DNA of 64,000 nucleotides from JACCVG01 sp034664165 (GCA_034664165.1 JAXDIE010000023.1:4156-68155); one strand, 5' to 3'; counted from the first letter of the stretch, positions 25,633 to 34,060 are shown. Made by a program: numbers and translations. The notes: generated by a model from the sequence alone, not told the origin.

Positions 25633-26921
25633 CAGCGGATCGGCTCCTTTCCGACCTGGCAGGGCTTGGGGTAGGCGTTCGAGAAGGTCGGGGTGACGCC
25701 CTTCTTGCCGCCGCCGATGGTCTCCTCGGAGGCGATGACCTCGAAGCGGATCATCTGCATCGAGCCGTCGGTGAAGCCGAGCATGCTCTCCCAGTTGTTG
25801 AACATGCGGTCGTAGTCGCAGCCGCGAGGCGCGAGGACGTTGAGGATCGGCAGCGTGTTCTTGAGGCCGTCCTCGATGTTCGGCAGCACGGGGTTCACCG
25901 TGTCCAGGAGGCCCAGCGTCGGGTTGACGGCGTCGCCGACCAGGTCCAGGGTCCTGTTGAGGTTGCGCAGGCTGGGCTGGGAATCGTCGAGGAGCTTCGA
26001 GGTCTCATTGAGCGCGCCGGGCGCGGCCTGGAGCATGGGCCGGGAGTTGCGTGCAAGCAGGCCGGTCTCGGTCACCAGCGGATCGGTGCGCGCCAGCTCG
26101 ACACGGGCTGTCTGCAGCGTCGGCGGGGCCTCCTCGAGGGTGTCCTGGACGCCCTGCTCCTGCTCCTTGAAGGGCTTGAGCGCGTCGGCTTCCGGCGCGA
26201 AGCCCTGGCCGATGTCGTCCCGCACCGGGTCTGCCGCGTTGGCGGCTCCCTGCGAGGAGCTGATGAAGCGCGCGAGGGCGCCATCGAGCGCATTGACCGA
26301 GCCGACTACCTGGTCGGTGTCCTGCAGGAACTCCGGCGCCGCGGCCAGCGTCTTGTTGCCGTCGAAGCCGCGATCGGCAAACCCTTCGCCGAACTCCTTC
26401 AGGAAGATCTGGGTCTGGGCGCGGGTCTTCTTGTCCAGCGACGAGAGCGCGCCGTCGATTGTCACCGTGGCCTTGGTCTGACTGGCAGGGATGGTCGCGC
26501 CCTGGGGCAGCCGGGTTCCCTCCGTGCCCTTGGTGAGCTCGATGTAGCGGACGCCGATCGGGCTTCGCGGGCGGATGCGCAGCGTGGTGTCCGAGAGCAG
26601 CGGGCCCTGGTCGGCTGCCAGCTGAAGCTCGACCACTGCGTTGCCATCGTGCACCGAGGTGTCGGAGACCTGGCCGATGAGCTCCGCGCCCGACCGCACC
26701 TGGTAGGTGTCGGTGATGTTGTCGGCCTCTTCGAACTCCGCGTTTATGTAGTAGTAGGAGCGGCCCGGGATGCTGTTGGCCGCGTTGAAGCCGACGTAGA
26801 GCAGGAGCAGCGCGAAGAAGATGCCGAAGGCGCCCGTGATGAGCAGGAACGGGCGGCTCTGCGGCTTACCGACCTCGCGGCCGGCGCCGGGAAGGCGCGA
26901 TCTGAGCGAGGTTATGTTCAT
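25632..26921 (-). CDS. MCE-family protein, third of the operon
   Basis: 429 aa. The anchor is at about residues 25-46 (FLLITGAFGIFFALLLLYVGF), followed by an MCE domain (about 55-145, YQVRSGAELIGQVSDTSV and TLRIRPRSPIGVRYIELTKG) and a helical C-terminal half. The domain is slightly divergent: the usual VRxxGVxVG reads VRSGAELIG. ATG 26921 overlaps the previous gene's stop. Confidence 0.88.
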   Translation of the reverse strand: MNITSLRSRLPGAGREVGKPQSRPFLLITGAFGIFFALLLLYVGFNAANSIPGRSYYYINAEFEEADNITDTYQVRSGAELIGQVSDTSVHDGNAVVELQLAADQGPLLSDTTLRIRPRSPIGVRYIELTKGTEGTRLPQGATIPASQTKATVTIDGALSSLDKKTRAQTQIFLKEFGEGFADRGFDGNKTLAAAPEFLQDTDQVVGSVNALDGALARFISSSQGAANAADPVRDDIGQGFAPEADALKPFKEQEQGVQDTLEEAPPTLQTARVELARTDPLVTETGLLARNSRPMLQAAPGALNETSKLLDDSQPSLRNLNRTLDLVGDAVNPTLGLLDTVNPVLPNIEDGLKNTLPILNVLAPRGCDYDRMFNNWESMLGFTDGSMQMIRFEVIASEETIGGGKKGVTPTFSNAYPKPCQVGKEPIR

Positions 26922-28561
26922 GGCGCGAACAGGTAGTCGAGGAGCCGGAGGGCATCGTTGTGCTGGTTCGAGGAGGAGCCTGAGCTCTGGCCTCCGCCGA
27001 GGAGCTTGTCGACCGCACCCTTGAGCCGTGCCTGCGGGGCGTCGAGCAGCTCCTTGAGCTTGTCGGTGCCGAGCTTGGCCAAGCCCTTGACGTCATCCAC
27101 GGTCTTGCCGAGGCGGTCCTTGACCTCGCCGAGCAGCTTGTCCTTCAGGTCGTTGACCTTCTTGACGGTGTCGTCGACCAGGCCCTTGGTCTTGTCGACG
27201 ACGTCCTTGACCTTGTCGCCGACGGCCTTGACGGCGTCGCCGTCGGCCGTGTCGAAGCTCTTGTCGGGGCCGTCATAGGCGTTGACGCTCTTCGAGGCGG
27301 TTGAGGGCTTCTTGTTGGCCGGCTTGGCGGAGGCCGTCTTCGCCCCGTGATCGAGGCTGACGTCGCCCGGCGAGAGGTAGCGCTCCAGCGCGTGGCTGAA
27401 GGTGTTCTTGCTGACGTACGCGCGGATGCCGAAGAGATGGCTCAGGCCGTCGGAGGTACCGATGGCTCCGGCCCAGTTGTTCATCACGCCCATGAGCTTG
27501 GCGAATGAGCCCGAGCCCTGGCTGCCGTTGCCGTCCATCTGGTCGATGATCGGATCGGCGATGTCGACGAAGTGGCGCAGACGGTTCAGCGTCGGGCGGA
27601 GGCGCTCGACGACCGGGGTGCCCTCGCGGCCCAGCCGCACCAGATCGGGTGAAATCGCGCTGGCGGTGCGCAGGGTGTTCTGCGCGGCGTCCGCGAAGTC
27701 GGGCAGCTGCTCCAGCGTGTCATGAAGCGGATCCGCCGTCCTGCGGAGGTCGGCCGCGGCCGGCTTGAGCTGGTTGGAGGTTGTGGTGAGCTTGCCGAGC
27801 GTGGTCTGGAGCTGGGTGAGGGCGGTTGGCGCCTCGCGGAAGGTGTTGCCGAGCTCCTCGCGGCGGCTTGCTGTGACCCGGAGGGCGTCGGCCGCGCTGT
27901 CGACAAGGTTGCCGAGGTCTCCCCGGTTACCCGAGATCGATGCCACGACGCGGTCACCCTGATCGATGAGCATCTTCATCTTGTCCGTCTCCGAGCGGGC
28001 CTCGTTGGTCAGGTCCGCGATCTGGTCGATGGCCGGGGGAAGCTCCTCGAGCAGGCCGTTGAAATCCGAGCCGCGCCCGGCGAGCATGATGCCCGCCTCG
28101 TTGACGAGGATCCTCAGGCGCGCGCGGACGTCGGGGGCCAGGATGTTCAAGGCATCGTCGATCTCGACCGGGGTCGAGGTGCGCGCCAGCGGGATAGACG
28201 TGCCCGAGGGCAGCGGCTTGCTGAGGTCGCCTACCTCGAGGTCCATGTACTTCTCGCCGAGGAGGTTCACCGGGCGTGCGGCGGCGGTGGCGCCCTCGCC
28301 GATGTTGCCGCTGCCCGGGTCAAGCAGCATGGTGACCAGAGCGGTGTCGTCCTTGCTCAGCTCGAGGTGGGTGATGATGCCCGCGTCAACGCCGCCGATC
28401 TTGACGTTCGAGTTCGGCACCAGGCCGGACGCGTCGGTGAGCTCGGCCTTGACCACGTAGGTGCCGTTCGGCGTCTCGAACACCGCGTGCTTGAAGATGA
28501 GCACGACGGGGATCAGCAGCACGATGGCGATGATCGGCGCGAGTATGCCCTTCGTGTTCAC
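26918..28561 (-). CDS. MCE-family protein, second of the operon, with long charged tail
   Basis: 547 aa, the longest of the six. Anchor at residues 6-24 (ILAPIIAIVLLIPVVLIF), MCE domain about 30-115 (VKIGGVDAGIITHLELS, GEKYMDLEVGD), and helical region to about 420. The last ~120 residues form an unusual Lys/Asp/Val-rich amphipathic stretch of repeated VKDVVDKTKGLVDDTVKK-like heptads, which could be a coiled coil or membrane-skimming helix. GTG 28561 overlaps the upstream stop. Confidence 0.9.
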   Translation of the reverse strand: MNTKGILAPIIAIVLLIPVVLIFKHAVFETPNGTYVVKAELTDASGLVPNSNVKIGGVDAGIITHLELSKDDTALVTMLLDPGSGNIGEGATAAARPVNLLGEKYMDLEVGDLSKPLPSGTSIPLARTSTPVEIDDALNILAPDVRARLRILVNEAGIMLAGRGSDFNGLLEELPPAIDQIADLTNEARSETDKMKMLIDQGDRVVASISGNRGDLGNLVDSAADALRVTASRREELGNTFREAPTALTQLQTTLGKLTTTSNQLKPAAADLRRTADPLHDTLEQLPDFADAAQNTLRTASAISPDLVRLGREGTPVVERLRPTLNRLRHFVDIADPIIDQMDGNGSQGSGSFAKLMGVMNNWAGAIGTSDGLSHLFGIRAYVSKNTFSHALERYLSPGDVSLDHGAKTASAKPANKKPSTASKSVNAYDGPDKSFDTADGDAVKAVGDKVKDVVDKTKGLVDDTVKKVNDLKDKLLGEVKDRLGKTVDDVKGLAKLGTDKLKELLDAPQARLKGAVDKLLGGGQSSGSSSNQHNDALRLLDYLFAP

Positions 28562-29916
28562 TTGGCCGCGTCCCTTGCGTCCTCGGGGTCCTTGGACGGG
28601 TCAAGCGAGTCCGGCGTGTAGCCGCACTTCTCGATGAACTGCGGGTTGCCGGCGTCGACACCGGGTACGCGCGGGTAGGCGTAGTGGTCACCCGACAGGT
28701 CAGTGAAGGCCTTGGTCGTGAAGCCCGGCGGGTAGAGGTTGTTCATGATCGCGCCGGAGCTGCCTCGGACGCGGGCGTAGTGGGAGACGCTGTCGTAGTT
28801 CTGGGAGAAGCTGGCCCAGTTGGACAGGAAGCCGGCGAACTCGGGGGCGTAGGGGCGGAAGCAGCCGATCATCGGTGCCAGGTTCTTGAAGAGCGGGTCG
28901 ATGTCCCTCGAGAACGGGGCGCCGCGACGCAGCATGGCGGTGATGTCCGGAGCCGAGTTGGTGATGGTCCGGACTGTGGACAGCGCGTTGGGCGCGGTGT
29001 GGCGGAGCTGCGAGAGCGCCGGGCGCATCTGGGCGGCCAGCGGGCGCAGCTGCTGCGCGCCGGGCTTGAGGTCGTTCATGAGGCCGTTCAGCTCATTGAT
29101 GCTGCTGTCGAAGCGGCTGAGTGTGGTGCGGCTCTGGCGGAGGGTCTCCGGGAACTCCGCGATGTCGGTCCGGAGGTCGGCCGAGTTGCTGCCGAAGGCG
29201 TCAAACGTCTGGGCCGCGCCGGCAACGACGTTGCGGATCGCGTCGCTGTTGTTGGCCAGGATGCTGGCTGTGTTGGAGGTGTCGCTGACCAGGCGCTGCA
29301 GCGAGTACTCGTCCTGGGCCAGCTCGTGGAAGACGCCACCGGCTGCCTCGAAGGCCTCCGGGGATTCCTCGAGGCCGGATGCGAGCCCCTTCTCGTGGCC
29401 CACCACTGTGCCGCCGGTGTTGGCGAGCATCGTCTGGAAGCTCTCGCGCGTATCGGCGTTGAAGGTGTTGAAGAGGTCGTCGAACTCGACGGCCGAGACG
29501 GTGTTGTCGGTCGGGATGATCCCGCCGTCGGCGATCGCCGGTGCGCTGTCCGGGCCCGGATCCAGCTCGATGAAGCGGGTGCCGTTGCCGACCGTGGTTC
29601 CCCAGCGGGCCACCGCGCGGGTGCCCTGGTGGAGCGGCCAGACGCGCTCGTCGCTGATGCCGATCTCCACGACGGAGACGCCGTCGACGTAGCTGATCTT
29701 GCCGACCTTGCCGGCGTCGATCCCGTCAACGCGTACGTCGAGGCCAGGGAAGAGCTGGACGGCCGAGGTGAAGCCGGCCTTGATCGTGTGCGCCTGGGTG
29801 CGCGTGCCGATGACCCACCAGACGAAGAGCACGGCCGCGATCGCGATGATCACAAGCCATGGCCTGGATATCAGCCAGTTCCCCGCCCCCTTGCTGCGCC
29901 CCCCTACTGCCCCCAC
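28558..29916 (-). CDS. MCE-family protein, first of the operon
   Basis: 452 aa. Anchor at about residues 19-40 (PWLVIIAIAAVLFVWWVIG), MCE domain about 45-135 (VRVDGIDAGKVGKISYVDG and GTRFIELDPGPDS), then a long helical part. It follows the second yrbE gene by 9 nt and begins with GTG. Position and length correspond to MceA in canonical loci, but sequence alone does not justify a specific mce number. Confidence 0.9.
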   Translation of the reverse strand: MGAVGGRSKGAGNWLISRPWLVIIAIAAVLFVWWVIGTRTQAHTIKAGFTSAVQLFPGLDVRVDGIDAGKVGKISYVDGVSVVEIGISDERVWPLHQGTRAVARWGTTVGNGTRFIELDPGPDSAPAIADGGIIPTDNTVSAVEFDDLFNTFNADTRESFQTMLANTGGTVVGHEKGLASGLEESPEAFEAAGGVFHELAQDEYSLQRLVSDTSNTASILANNSDAIRNVVAGAAQTFDAFGSNSADLRTDIAEFPETLRQSRTTLSRFDSSINELNGLMNDLKPGAQQLRPLAAQMRPALSQLRHTAPNALSTVRTITNSAPDITAMLRRGAPFSRDIDPLFKNLAPMIGCFRPYAPEFAGFLSNWASFSQNYDSVSHYARVRGSSGAIMNNLYPPGFTTKAFTDLSGDHYAYPRVPGVDAGNPQFIEKCGYTPDSLDPSKDPEDARDAAK

Positions 29917-29925
29917 TGCCCGGCC

Positions 29926-30798
29926 TTAGCCTCCGACCGCCGTCCTGGGATTCGCGCCCCAGAACACCATGGTCAACGCTGCGCCGATGACACAGACGAT
30001 GATGAGGTTGAGGATCATCGACCTGGCTGTGGCCGTGCCCACACCGACGGGACCGCCCGACGCGTTGTAGCCGTAGTACATGGCCACGAGCACTATCAAT
30101 GTGCCAAGGGTCATGCCCTTGATCAGCGAGTAGAGGATGTCGACCGGCTGGGTGAAGCCCCAGTGGATGGTCTCCCAACCCGCCTGCGAGACCTCGCCGA
30201 TCGTCACGATCAGAATGAAGAAGTTGGCCAGGTAGTGGAAGCCCATGCCGACCAGGAAGATCAGCGGGAACGCGACCCAGCAGGCCACGAGGCGGGTTGC
30301 CACGACGTAGCGCATCGGGCTCAGGCCCATCGTGTCCATGGCGTCGAGCTCGTCGTTGATCCGCATCGAGCCGATCTCGGCGACCAGTCCGCAGCCGACC
30401 TTGGCGGCGAGGATGCAGCCCCACATGAACGGGATGCACTCGCGCGCGGCGCAGTACGCAGTGAACACGCCCGAGTAGACGGTGGCGCCGTACCCGCGGA
30501 GCACGTAGTTGGCCTCGAGGCCGCACTCCATGCCCATGACGAACTCCATGAACCAGATCACCGCGGCCGAGCCGACGATGAGGATGCCGATCTGGCGGAG
30601 GATCTCCGCCGAGTAGCGCCAGACACCGCGGACCTCGACCAGCGTTCGGCCGACGAACGCGCCCATGTCGCCCGCCGTCTCGAAGGTCGAGCGGATGGGT
30701 GCCGTGAGACCCGCCGTGAGGCGGCTTCCGGATGTGGGAGGAGTCGCGCCTGCGCCCGCGAGTGCCGGCCGAGCGCGTCCTTGCGTTACCTCTGCCAT
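29926..30798 (-). CDS. YrbE/MlaE-type permease, second
   Basis: 290 aa with five to six membrane segments after about residue 50. Family landmarks include the cytosolic coupling segment AEIGSMRINDELDAMDTMGLS, the EQ-loop-like sequence by which MlaE permeases contact the ATPase, and VVATRLVACWVAFPLI. It forms the inner-membrane part of the Mce importer, pairing with the permease encoded one base upstream and with an ATPase, probably the gene at 35026. ATG 30798 follows the upstream stop by a single base. Confidence 0.93.
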   Translation of the reverse strand: MAEVTQGRARPALAGAGATPPTSGSRLTAGLTAPIRSTFETAGDMGAFVGRTLVEVRGVWRYSAEILRQIGILIVGSAAVIWFMEFVMGMECGLEANYVLRGYGATVYSGVFTAYCAARECIPFMWGCILAAKVGCGLVAEIGSMRINDELDAMDTMGLSPMRYVVATRLVACWVAFPLIFLVGMGFHYLANFFILIVTIGEVSQAGWETIHWGFTQPVDILYSLIKGMTLGTLIVLVAMYYGYNASGGPVGVGTATARSMILNLIIVCVIGAALTMVFWGANPRTAVGG

Positions 30799-30799
30799 G

Positions 30800-31672
30800 T
30801 CAGTGGAGGTTGCCGGTCTCGGGGAACGCCGCGAGCAGCATGGTCGTGAACATGTAGTTGAAGACCCAGATGCCGGCGAACGAGATGACAACCGCCTGGT
30901 TGACCGCTCGACCCACCCCCTCTGCGCCGCCCTTGACGTTCATCCCCTTGTAGCAACAGACGATGGCGATGATGAACCCGAAGAGGCTGGTCTTGATGAC
31001 ACTGCCCAGCAGGTCCGGAAGGGTGAAGTTGGAGCTGAACGTCGCGTAGTAGCCGGCCGAGGTCTCGTTCCAGGTGACGACCGCCGCGAACCATCCGCCC
31101 AGCACGCCGAAGCTGATGGCCAGGAGGTTCATGAGAGCGGTGATCAGGCCGAGCGCCAGGAAGCGCGGCGTGACGATGCTGCGCACCGGGTCCAGGCCGA
31201 GAACCGAGAGCGCGTCGATCTCCTCGCGCACCTTGCGGGCTCCGAGGTCCGCGCAGATGGCCGTGCCGCCGACTCCTGCCATGACCATGCCGTTGATCCA
31301 CGGGGCGAACTCGCGCACGGACGCCATCACGAAGAACGCGCCCTCGCGGTCGATGGTCCCGAACACGGAGAGGAGGTTCGAAGCCTGGAGCCCCGGCGCC
31401 CCGTAGCCGAACCCGACCGTGGTGAACATGATCGGGACGATGCATCGACGGATGAGGAGGAAGGTCTCGTCGACGAACTCGCCGCGCCATGTGAAAGGCG
31501 GGGTGATGGCGGCCGTGATGGCCTTGCCGGTCAGGATCATCATGCCGGCGGTCTGCTCGAGAATCCCGGCGGGGCCCTCCAGCACGCGCTTGGCTCCACC
31601 TCGGATTCGCTGGGGTGTGCGCTGCGGCGCGGGTAGAACGGTCCGACGCGGGGTCTGCGTTGTTGCCGACAC
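30800..31672 (-). CDS. YrbE/MlaE-type permease, first
   Basis: 290 aa, the first gene of the mce operon. The coupling segment CADLGARKVREEIDALSVLG and the following VTPRFLALGLITALMN are characteristic of YrbEA-type permeases. Five membrane segments are predicted between about 55 and 285. GTG 31672 has GGAGGAG upstream, and a promoter with good -35 and -10 boxes lies at 31716-31743. Confidence 0.93.
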   Translation of the reverse strand: MSATTQTPRRTVLPAPQRTPQRIRGGAKRVLEGPAGILEQTAGMMILTGKAITAAITPPFTWRGEFVDETFLLIRRCIVPIMFTTVGFGYGAPGLQASNLLSVFGTIDREGAFFVMASVREFAPWINGMVMAGVGGTAICADLGARKVREEIDALSVLGLDPVRSIVTPRFLALGLITALMNLLAISFGVLGGWFAAVVTWNETSAGYYATFSSNFTLPDLLGSVIKTSLFGFIIAIVCCYKGMNVKGGAEGVGRAVNQAVVISFAGIWVFNYMFTTMLLAAFPETGNLH

Positions 31673-31715
31673 TTCTGACTCCTCCTCAAGAGCTTGCCCG
31701 GGAACTTCGACACAA

Positions 31716-31743
31716 GTATTAGCTGACTAGGACGTACGTGCAA
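31716..31743 (-). promoter_or_regulatory. Promoter of the yrbE-mce-MMPL operon
   Basis: On the minus strand, TTGCAC (31738-31743), a 16-bp spacer and TAATAC (31716-31721) form a good housekeeping promoter. A self-complementary ACGTACGT (31732-31739) overlaps the -35 and may be part of an operator. The distance to the GTG start is about 44 nt. Confidence 0.65.
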
Positions 31744-31857
31744 TCACCTTCTGCATCCCCCTAGATGGAGATGCATCATCCGAAAGGGGTGTTTTGCCCC
31801 TCGGCACCGCTTCGCAAGCGGGTCTCGACGGCCCCGCCACGGGATACTTCCCCAACT

Positions 31858-32052
31858 ATGGAAGCCCTCCTGCCGGTGATCGCGTGCCCCCTCGACGGCC
31901 TCGCCGGCGCCGGCTTCACGCTCGTCGACATGGTCTTCATCATCGCAGTGATCCTGGCGGCGGTCTACTGCGTCGTGAGGAAGCACTACACGGTGCTGGT
32001 CGTGCTGGTGGTGGTCGCCCTGGTGGGCGGCGCGCTGCTCCTCGGGCGCTAG
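31858..32052 (+). CDS. Small two-helix membrane protein
   Basis: 64 aa from ATG 31858. Two hydrophobic segments (DMVFIIAVILAAVYCVV and YTVLVVLVVVALVGGALLL) separated by a short RKH turn predict a hairpin membrane protein. No family recognised. It diverges from the mce operon; GATACT about 12 nt upstream may be its -10. It could be a small accessory subunit of the lipid importer, but this is only suggested by location. Confidence 0.58.
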   Translation: MEALLPVIACPLDGLAGAGFTLVDMVFIIAVILAAVYCVVRKHYTVLVVLVVVALVGGALLLGR

Positions 32053-32069
32053 GCGTAGGCGTTCCGTCT

Positions 32070-32085
32070 ACGGCAGCAATGAGGG
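32070..32085. repeat. Copy of the GTTCCGT-ACGGCAGCAAT motif
   Basis: ACGGCAGCAATGAGGG, preceded by GTTCCGT, is repeated exactly at 32289-32304 in the larger element, in the same orientation 219 bp away. CCGT/ACGG can pair as a tiny hairpin in both. Confidence 0.55.
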
Positions 32086-32198
32086 GGCCGGTGTTGGGGC
32101 TGGGCATCTCCGCCGCACCCTCAGGACAAAAGAAAACGCGTTTCGCTGGGAGTAAAACCCGCGCCTCCGGGGAGCCGCGGGCGAGGCGAGGTTCCCCG

Positions 32199-32382
32199 CA
32201 CAACCCACAGGACTAATTGCATGGAGTTTTCCTGGGAGAACAATTCGTGGCTCCCCTTCGTCGCCTTCCTGGGCGCGGTTCCGTAACAACGGCAGCAATG
32301 AGGGCACAAAGCGAAGCCGGTGGGAGCCACCGTCCTGCCCAACGGAGACAGGACCCGCGTGCAGCAGCGGTACGAGCAGTAA
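32199..32382. repeat. Conserved intergenic element, copy A (candidate structured RNA)
   Basis: A 184-bp stretch in the 32,053-32,389 gap is repeated at 54068-54249. By eye I count about 14 differences in the first ~105 aligned positions and one mismatch plus one indel in the last 43, around a variable ~40-bp middle. The hairpin GGGAG (32234-32238)/CTCCC (32251-32255) with a conserved AACAATTCGTGG loop reads GGGGA/TCCCC in copy B, so two base pairs changed on both sides. It ends 7 bp from the stop codon of the minus-strand gene at 32390. No reading frame is conserved between copies. Confidence 0.75.
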
Positions 32383-32389
32383 TTTCGGC

Positions 32390-32674
32390 CTACGGCCGGC
32401 GCAGCGCTTCCGGACCGTACATCTCAAGTTCAGCTTCAGTGATCTCCCGGCGGCCCTGGGCGCGGCGACGCTCGTTCTCCCGGCCCATCATCTGGAACAG
32501 ATCCTCGGCATCGAGCTCCGCCCGCCTGGCCGCGTGCTCCTCCGGGCGGTAGTCCAGGAGGTCGCCGGCTCCGCTGCCGGGCGAGTGCAGCCAGGCCAGG
32601 ATGATGAAGACCAGGACGCTTCCGAAAAAGAGTATGGCGAGCCAGGCCCCGACGGTTATGTCAGCTACGACCAT
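32390..32674 (-). CDS. Small single-pass membrane protein
   Basis: 94 aa from ATG 32674. One membrane helix (VGAWLAILFFGSVLVFIILAWL, residues about 8-29) is followed by a charged cytosolic tail with EEHAARRAELDAEDLFQMMG and RREITEAELEMYGPEALRR. It resembles small actinobacterial proteins with one membrane helix and an acidic/basic tail; no named family. Its stop codon lies 7 bp from repeat copy A, which may form its 3' untranslated region. Confidence 0.6.
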   Translation of the reverse strand: MVVADITVGAWLAILFFGSVLVFIILAWLHSPGSGAGDLLDYRPEEHAARRAELDAEDLFQMMGRENERRRAQGRREITEAELEMYGPEALRRP

Positions 32675-32689
32675 CAAGAGCGGCGGAGG

Positions 32690-33337
32690 CTACTGCGGCG
32701 AGTCGATGTACTTCTTGGTTCGGGCCAGGACCTCGTCTATGTCGAGGGCCTGCGAGAAGGCCTCGCTGGGGCTCATCCCGCGGGCCATCTTGATGGCGCC
32801 GGAGTGGCGGCCCTCCACCTGCACGATGCCTCCGGCAGCTTCGAGCAACGGGCTCGAGATGATCTGTGGCGCGGCGCCGTTGTAGGCCCCGACCCCGGTG
32901 TCCTCGAGCGCCTCGGCGAGCTCCAGGAAGGACGCCTCGTCGGAGAGCGGGAAGTTGAACTTGGGGGTCTTGCCCGGCTTCCCGCCGAGCACCTCGATCA
33001 CGGACTTGAGCTTCTCGACGTGCTGGGACTCGTTGTCGCCGATCAGCTGCGCGAGCTCGCGCGTGCTTGCGCTCAATGAGACCTGGTCGAGGGCCTGCGC
33101 GTAGAACGCGGCCTCGAGCTCCTCGAGGGTGAGCGCGAAGTTCGCGATGTCAAGGTCGACCTTGGCGCCTGGGCCGCCGGTGATCTTGAACTTGCCCGAG
33201 CCGAGCGCCGAGGCCACGAACGGCTGCACGGCTGCCAGGCCGGACACCGCCGCCGTGGTGAGAGCGCCCCTCAGAAGGAAGGCGCCGCGGCTCATTCCCT
33301 CGACCTCGATGGCCCGGGTGTCGATGGGGCGGGTCAT
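32690..33337 (-). CDS. Exported ferritin-like domain protein (second of pair)
   Basis: 215 aa. The N-terminus (SRGAFLLRGALTTAAVSGLAAV, residues about 15-37) looks like a Tat/Sec-type signal, though the twin-Arg is SRG rather than SRR. The ferritin-like four-helix core keeps Glu and ExxH pairs: EELEAAFY, NESQHVE, EALEDTG and VEGRH, suggesting a dinuclear iron or manganese site. It belongs to the DUF4439/ferritin_2-like group (dehydration-responsive protein type), whose function is uncertain. ATG 33337 overlaps the upstream stop (ATGA), so it is coupled to its paralogue. Confidence 0.8.
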   Translation of the reverse strand: MTRPIDTRAIEVEGMSRGAFLLRGALTTAAVSGLAAVQPFVASALGSGKFKITGGPGAKVDLDIANFALTLEELEAAFYAQALDQVSLSASTRELAQLIGDNESQHVEKLKSVIEVLGGKPGKTPKFNFPLSDEASFLELAEALEDTGVGAYNGAAPQIISSPLLEAAGGIVQVEGRHSGAIKMARGMSPSEAFSQALDIDEVLARTKKYIDSPQ

Positions 33338-34047
33338 GACTTCTTGTTCCCGTCCTTCTTGAGAAGCGGCTGGATGGCGTCCATGACCTCTTTGCCGTCG
33401 GCCGGGGCAGCGATGGAGCCGTCGGGCACGATCGACCGGTCGATGAGCCCCGCGAGGGCGGCGGCATGGGCGCCCTCGACCGTGTGAATCGAAAGCGCCA
33501 GCCGCAGCACGTCCGGGCGCTCGATCCTCGTAGCCTGGCCGAGGTAGGCGGCCGCTCCGAGGTCCTCGAGGTCGGCAGCGGTCTGCAGGACCTGGCGGCG
33601 GCTGCGCAGGTCGAAGCTGGTCTCCGGGCGCGGTGCGGCGGTTGCGCCCACTCCGCTGAGGAAGCTCTTGATCGCGTCGACGTGCGCGTGCTCGGTCTTG
33701 CCGATGTCCTGGAAGAGCTTGAGATCGTCGCCCTTGAGCAAGCCACTGGCGATGGCTGCGTCGTAGAAGTCGGCCTCGATGTACTCGAGCGTGAGCGCAT
33801 AGTTGGCGATGCCGACGTCGCCGGCACCGAAGGCGTCCTCGACGGCCGGATCGAACGTCGCGACGACGCGCCCGTACTGGGTGCCCTCGGAGTCCGAGTT
33901 GCGACTGGCGGTGTCGAAGCCCTTGGCCGACTCCTCTTCGTTGCCACACCCGGCGGCCACCGCCGAGAGCCCGCCGGCGAAGACCAGGCCGGCACCGGCC
34001 TTGAGTGCAGTCGCGCGCGAGATGAGCTTGTCGGTGGGCTGGCTCAT
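33334..34047 (-). CDS. Ferritin-like lipoprotein (first of pair)
   Basis: 237 aa. Residues 1-34 form a signal peptide ending in the lipobox LSAVAAGC, so it should be attached to the outer face of the membrane. The following domain keeps four ferritin-like ligand segments: EYIEADFYD, KTEHAHVD, ADLEDLGAA and VEGAHAAA. It pairs with the coupled paralogue downstream; together they may form a metal-binding assembly at the cell surface. The ATG has a TAGGAT box 7 nt upstream and no ribosome site, so it looks leaderless. Confidence 0.82.
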   Translation of the reverse strand: MSQPTDKLISRATALKAGAGLVFAGGLSAVAAGCGNEEESAKGFDTASRNSDSEGTQYGRVVATFDPAVEDAFGAGDVGIANYALTLEYIEADFYDAAIASGLLKGDDLKLFQDIGKTEHAHVDAIKSFLSGVGATAAPRPETSFDLRSRRQVLQTAADLEDLGAAAYLGQATRIERPDVLRLALSIHTVEGAHAAALAGLIDRSIVPDGSIAAPADGKEVMDAIQPLLKKDGNKKS

Positions 34048-34054
34048 GGGGGCG

Positions 34055-34060
34055 ATCCTA
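34055..34060 (-). promoter_or_regulatory. -10 box of a probable leaderless transcript
   Basis: TAGGAT on the minus strand, 7 nt before the ATG at 34047. Confidence 0.5.

Noticed and set aside
28684..30849. A 721-codon plus-strand frame opposite the mce genes
   Set aside because: The low-complexity Asp/Arg/Val composition is the mirror of the real mce codons; no start signal or domain.
32199..32382. A known riboswitch (cobalamin, c-di-AMP, M-box)
   Set aside because: None of the consensus boxes I know for those classes is visible, and the element lies at gene 3' ends, not before start codons.
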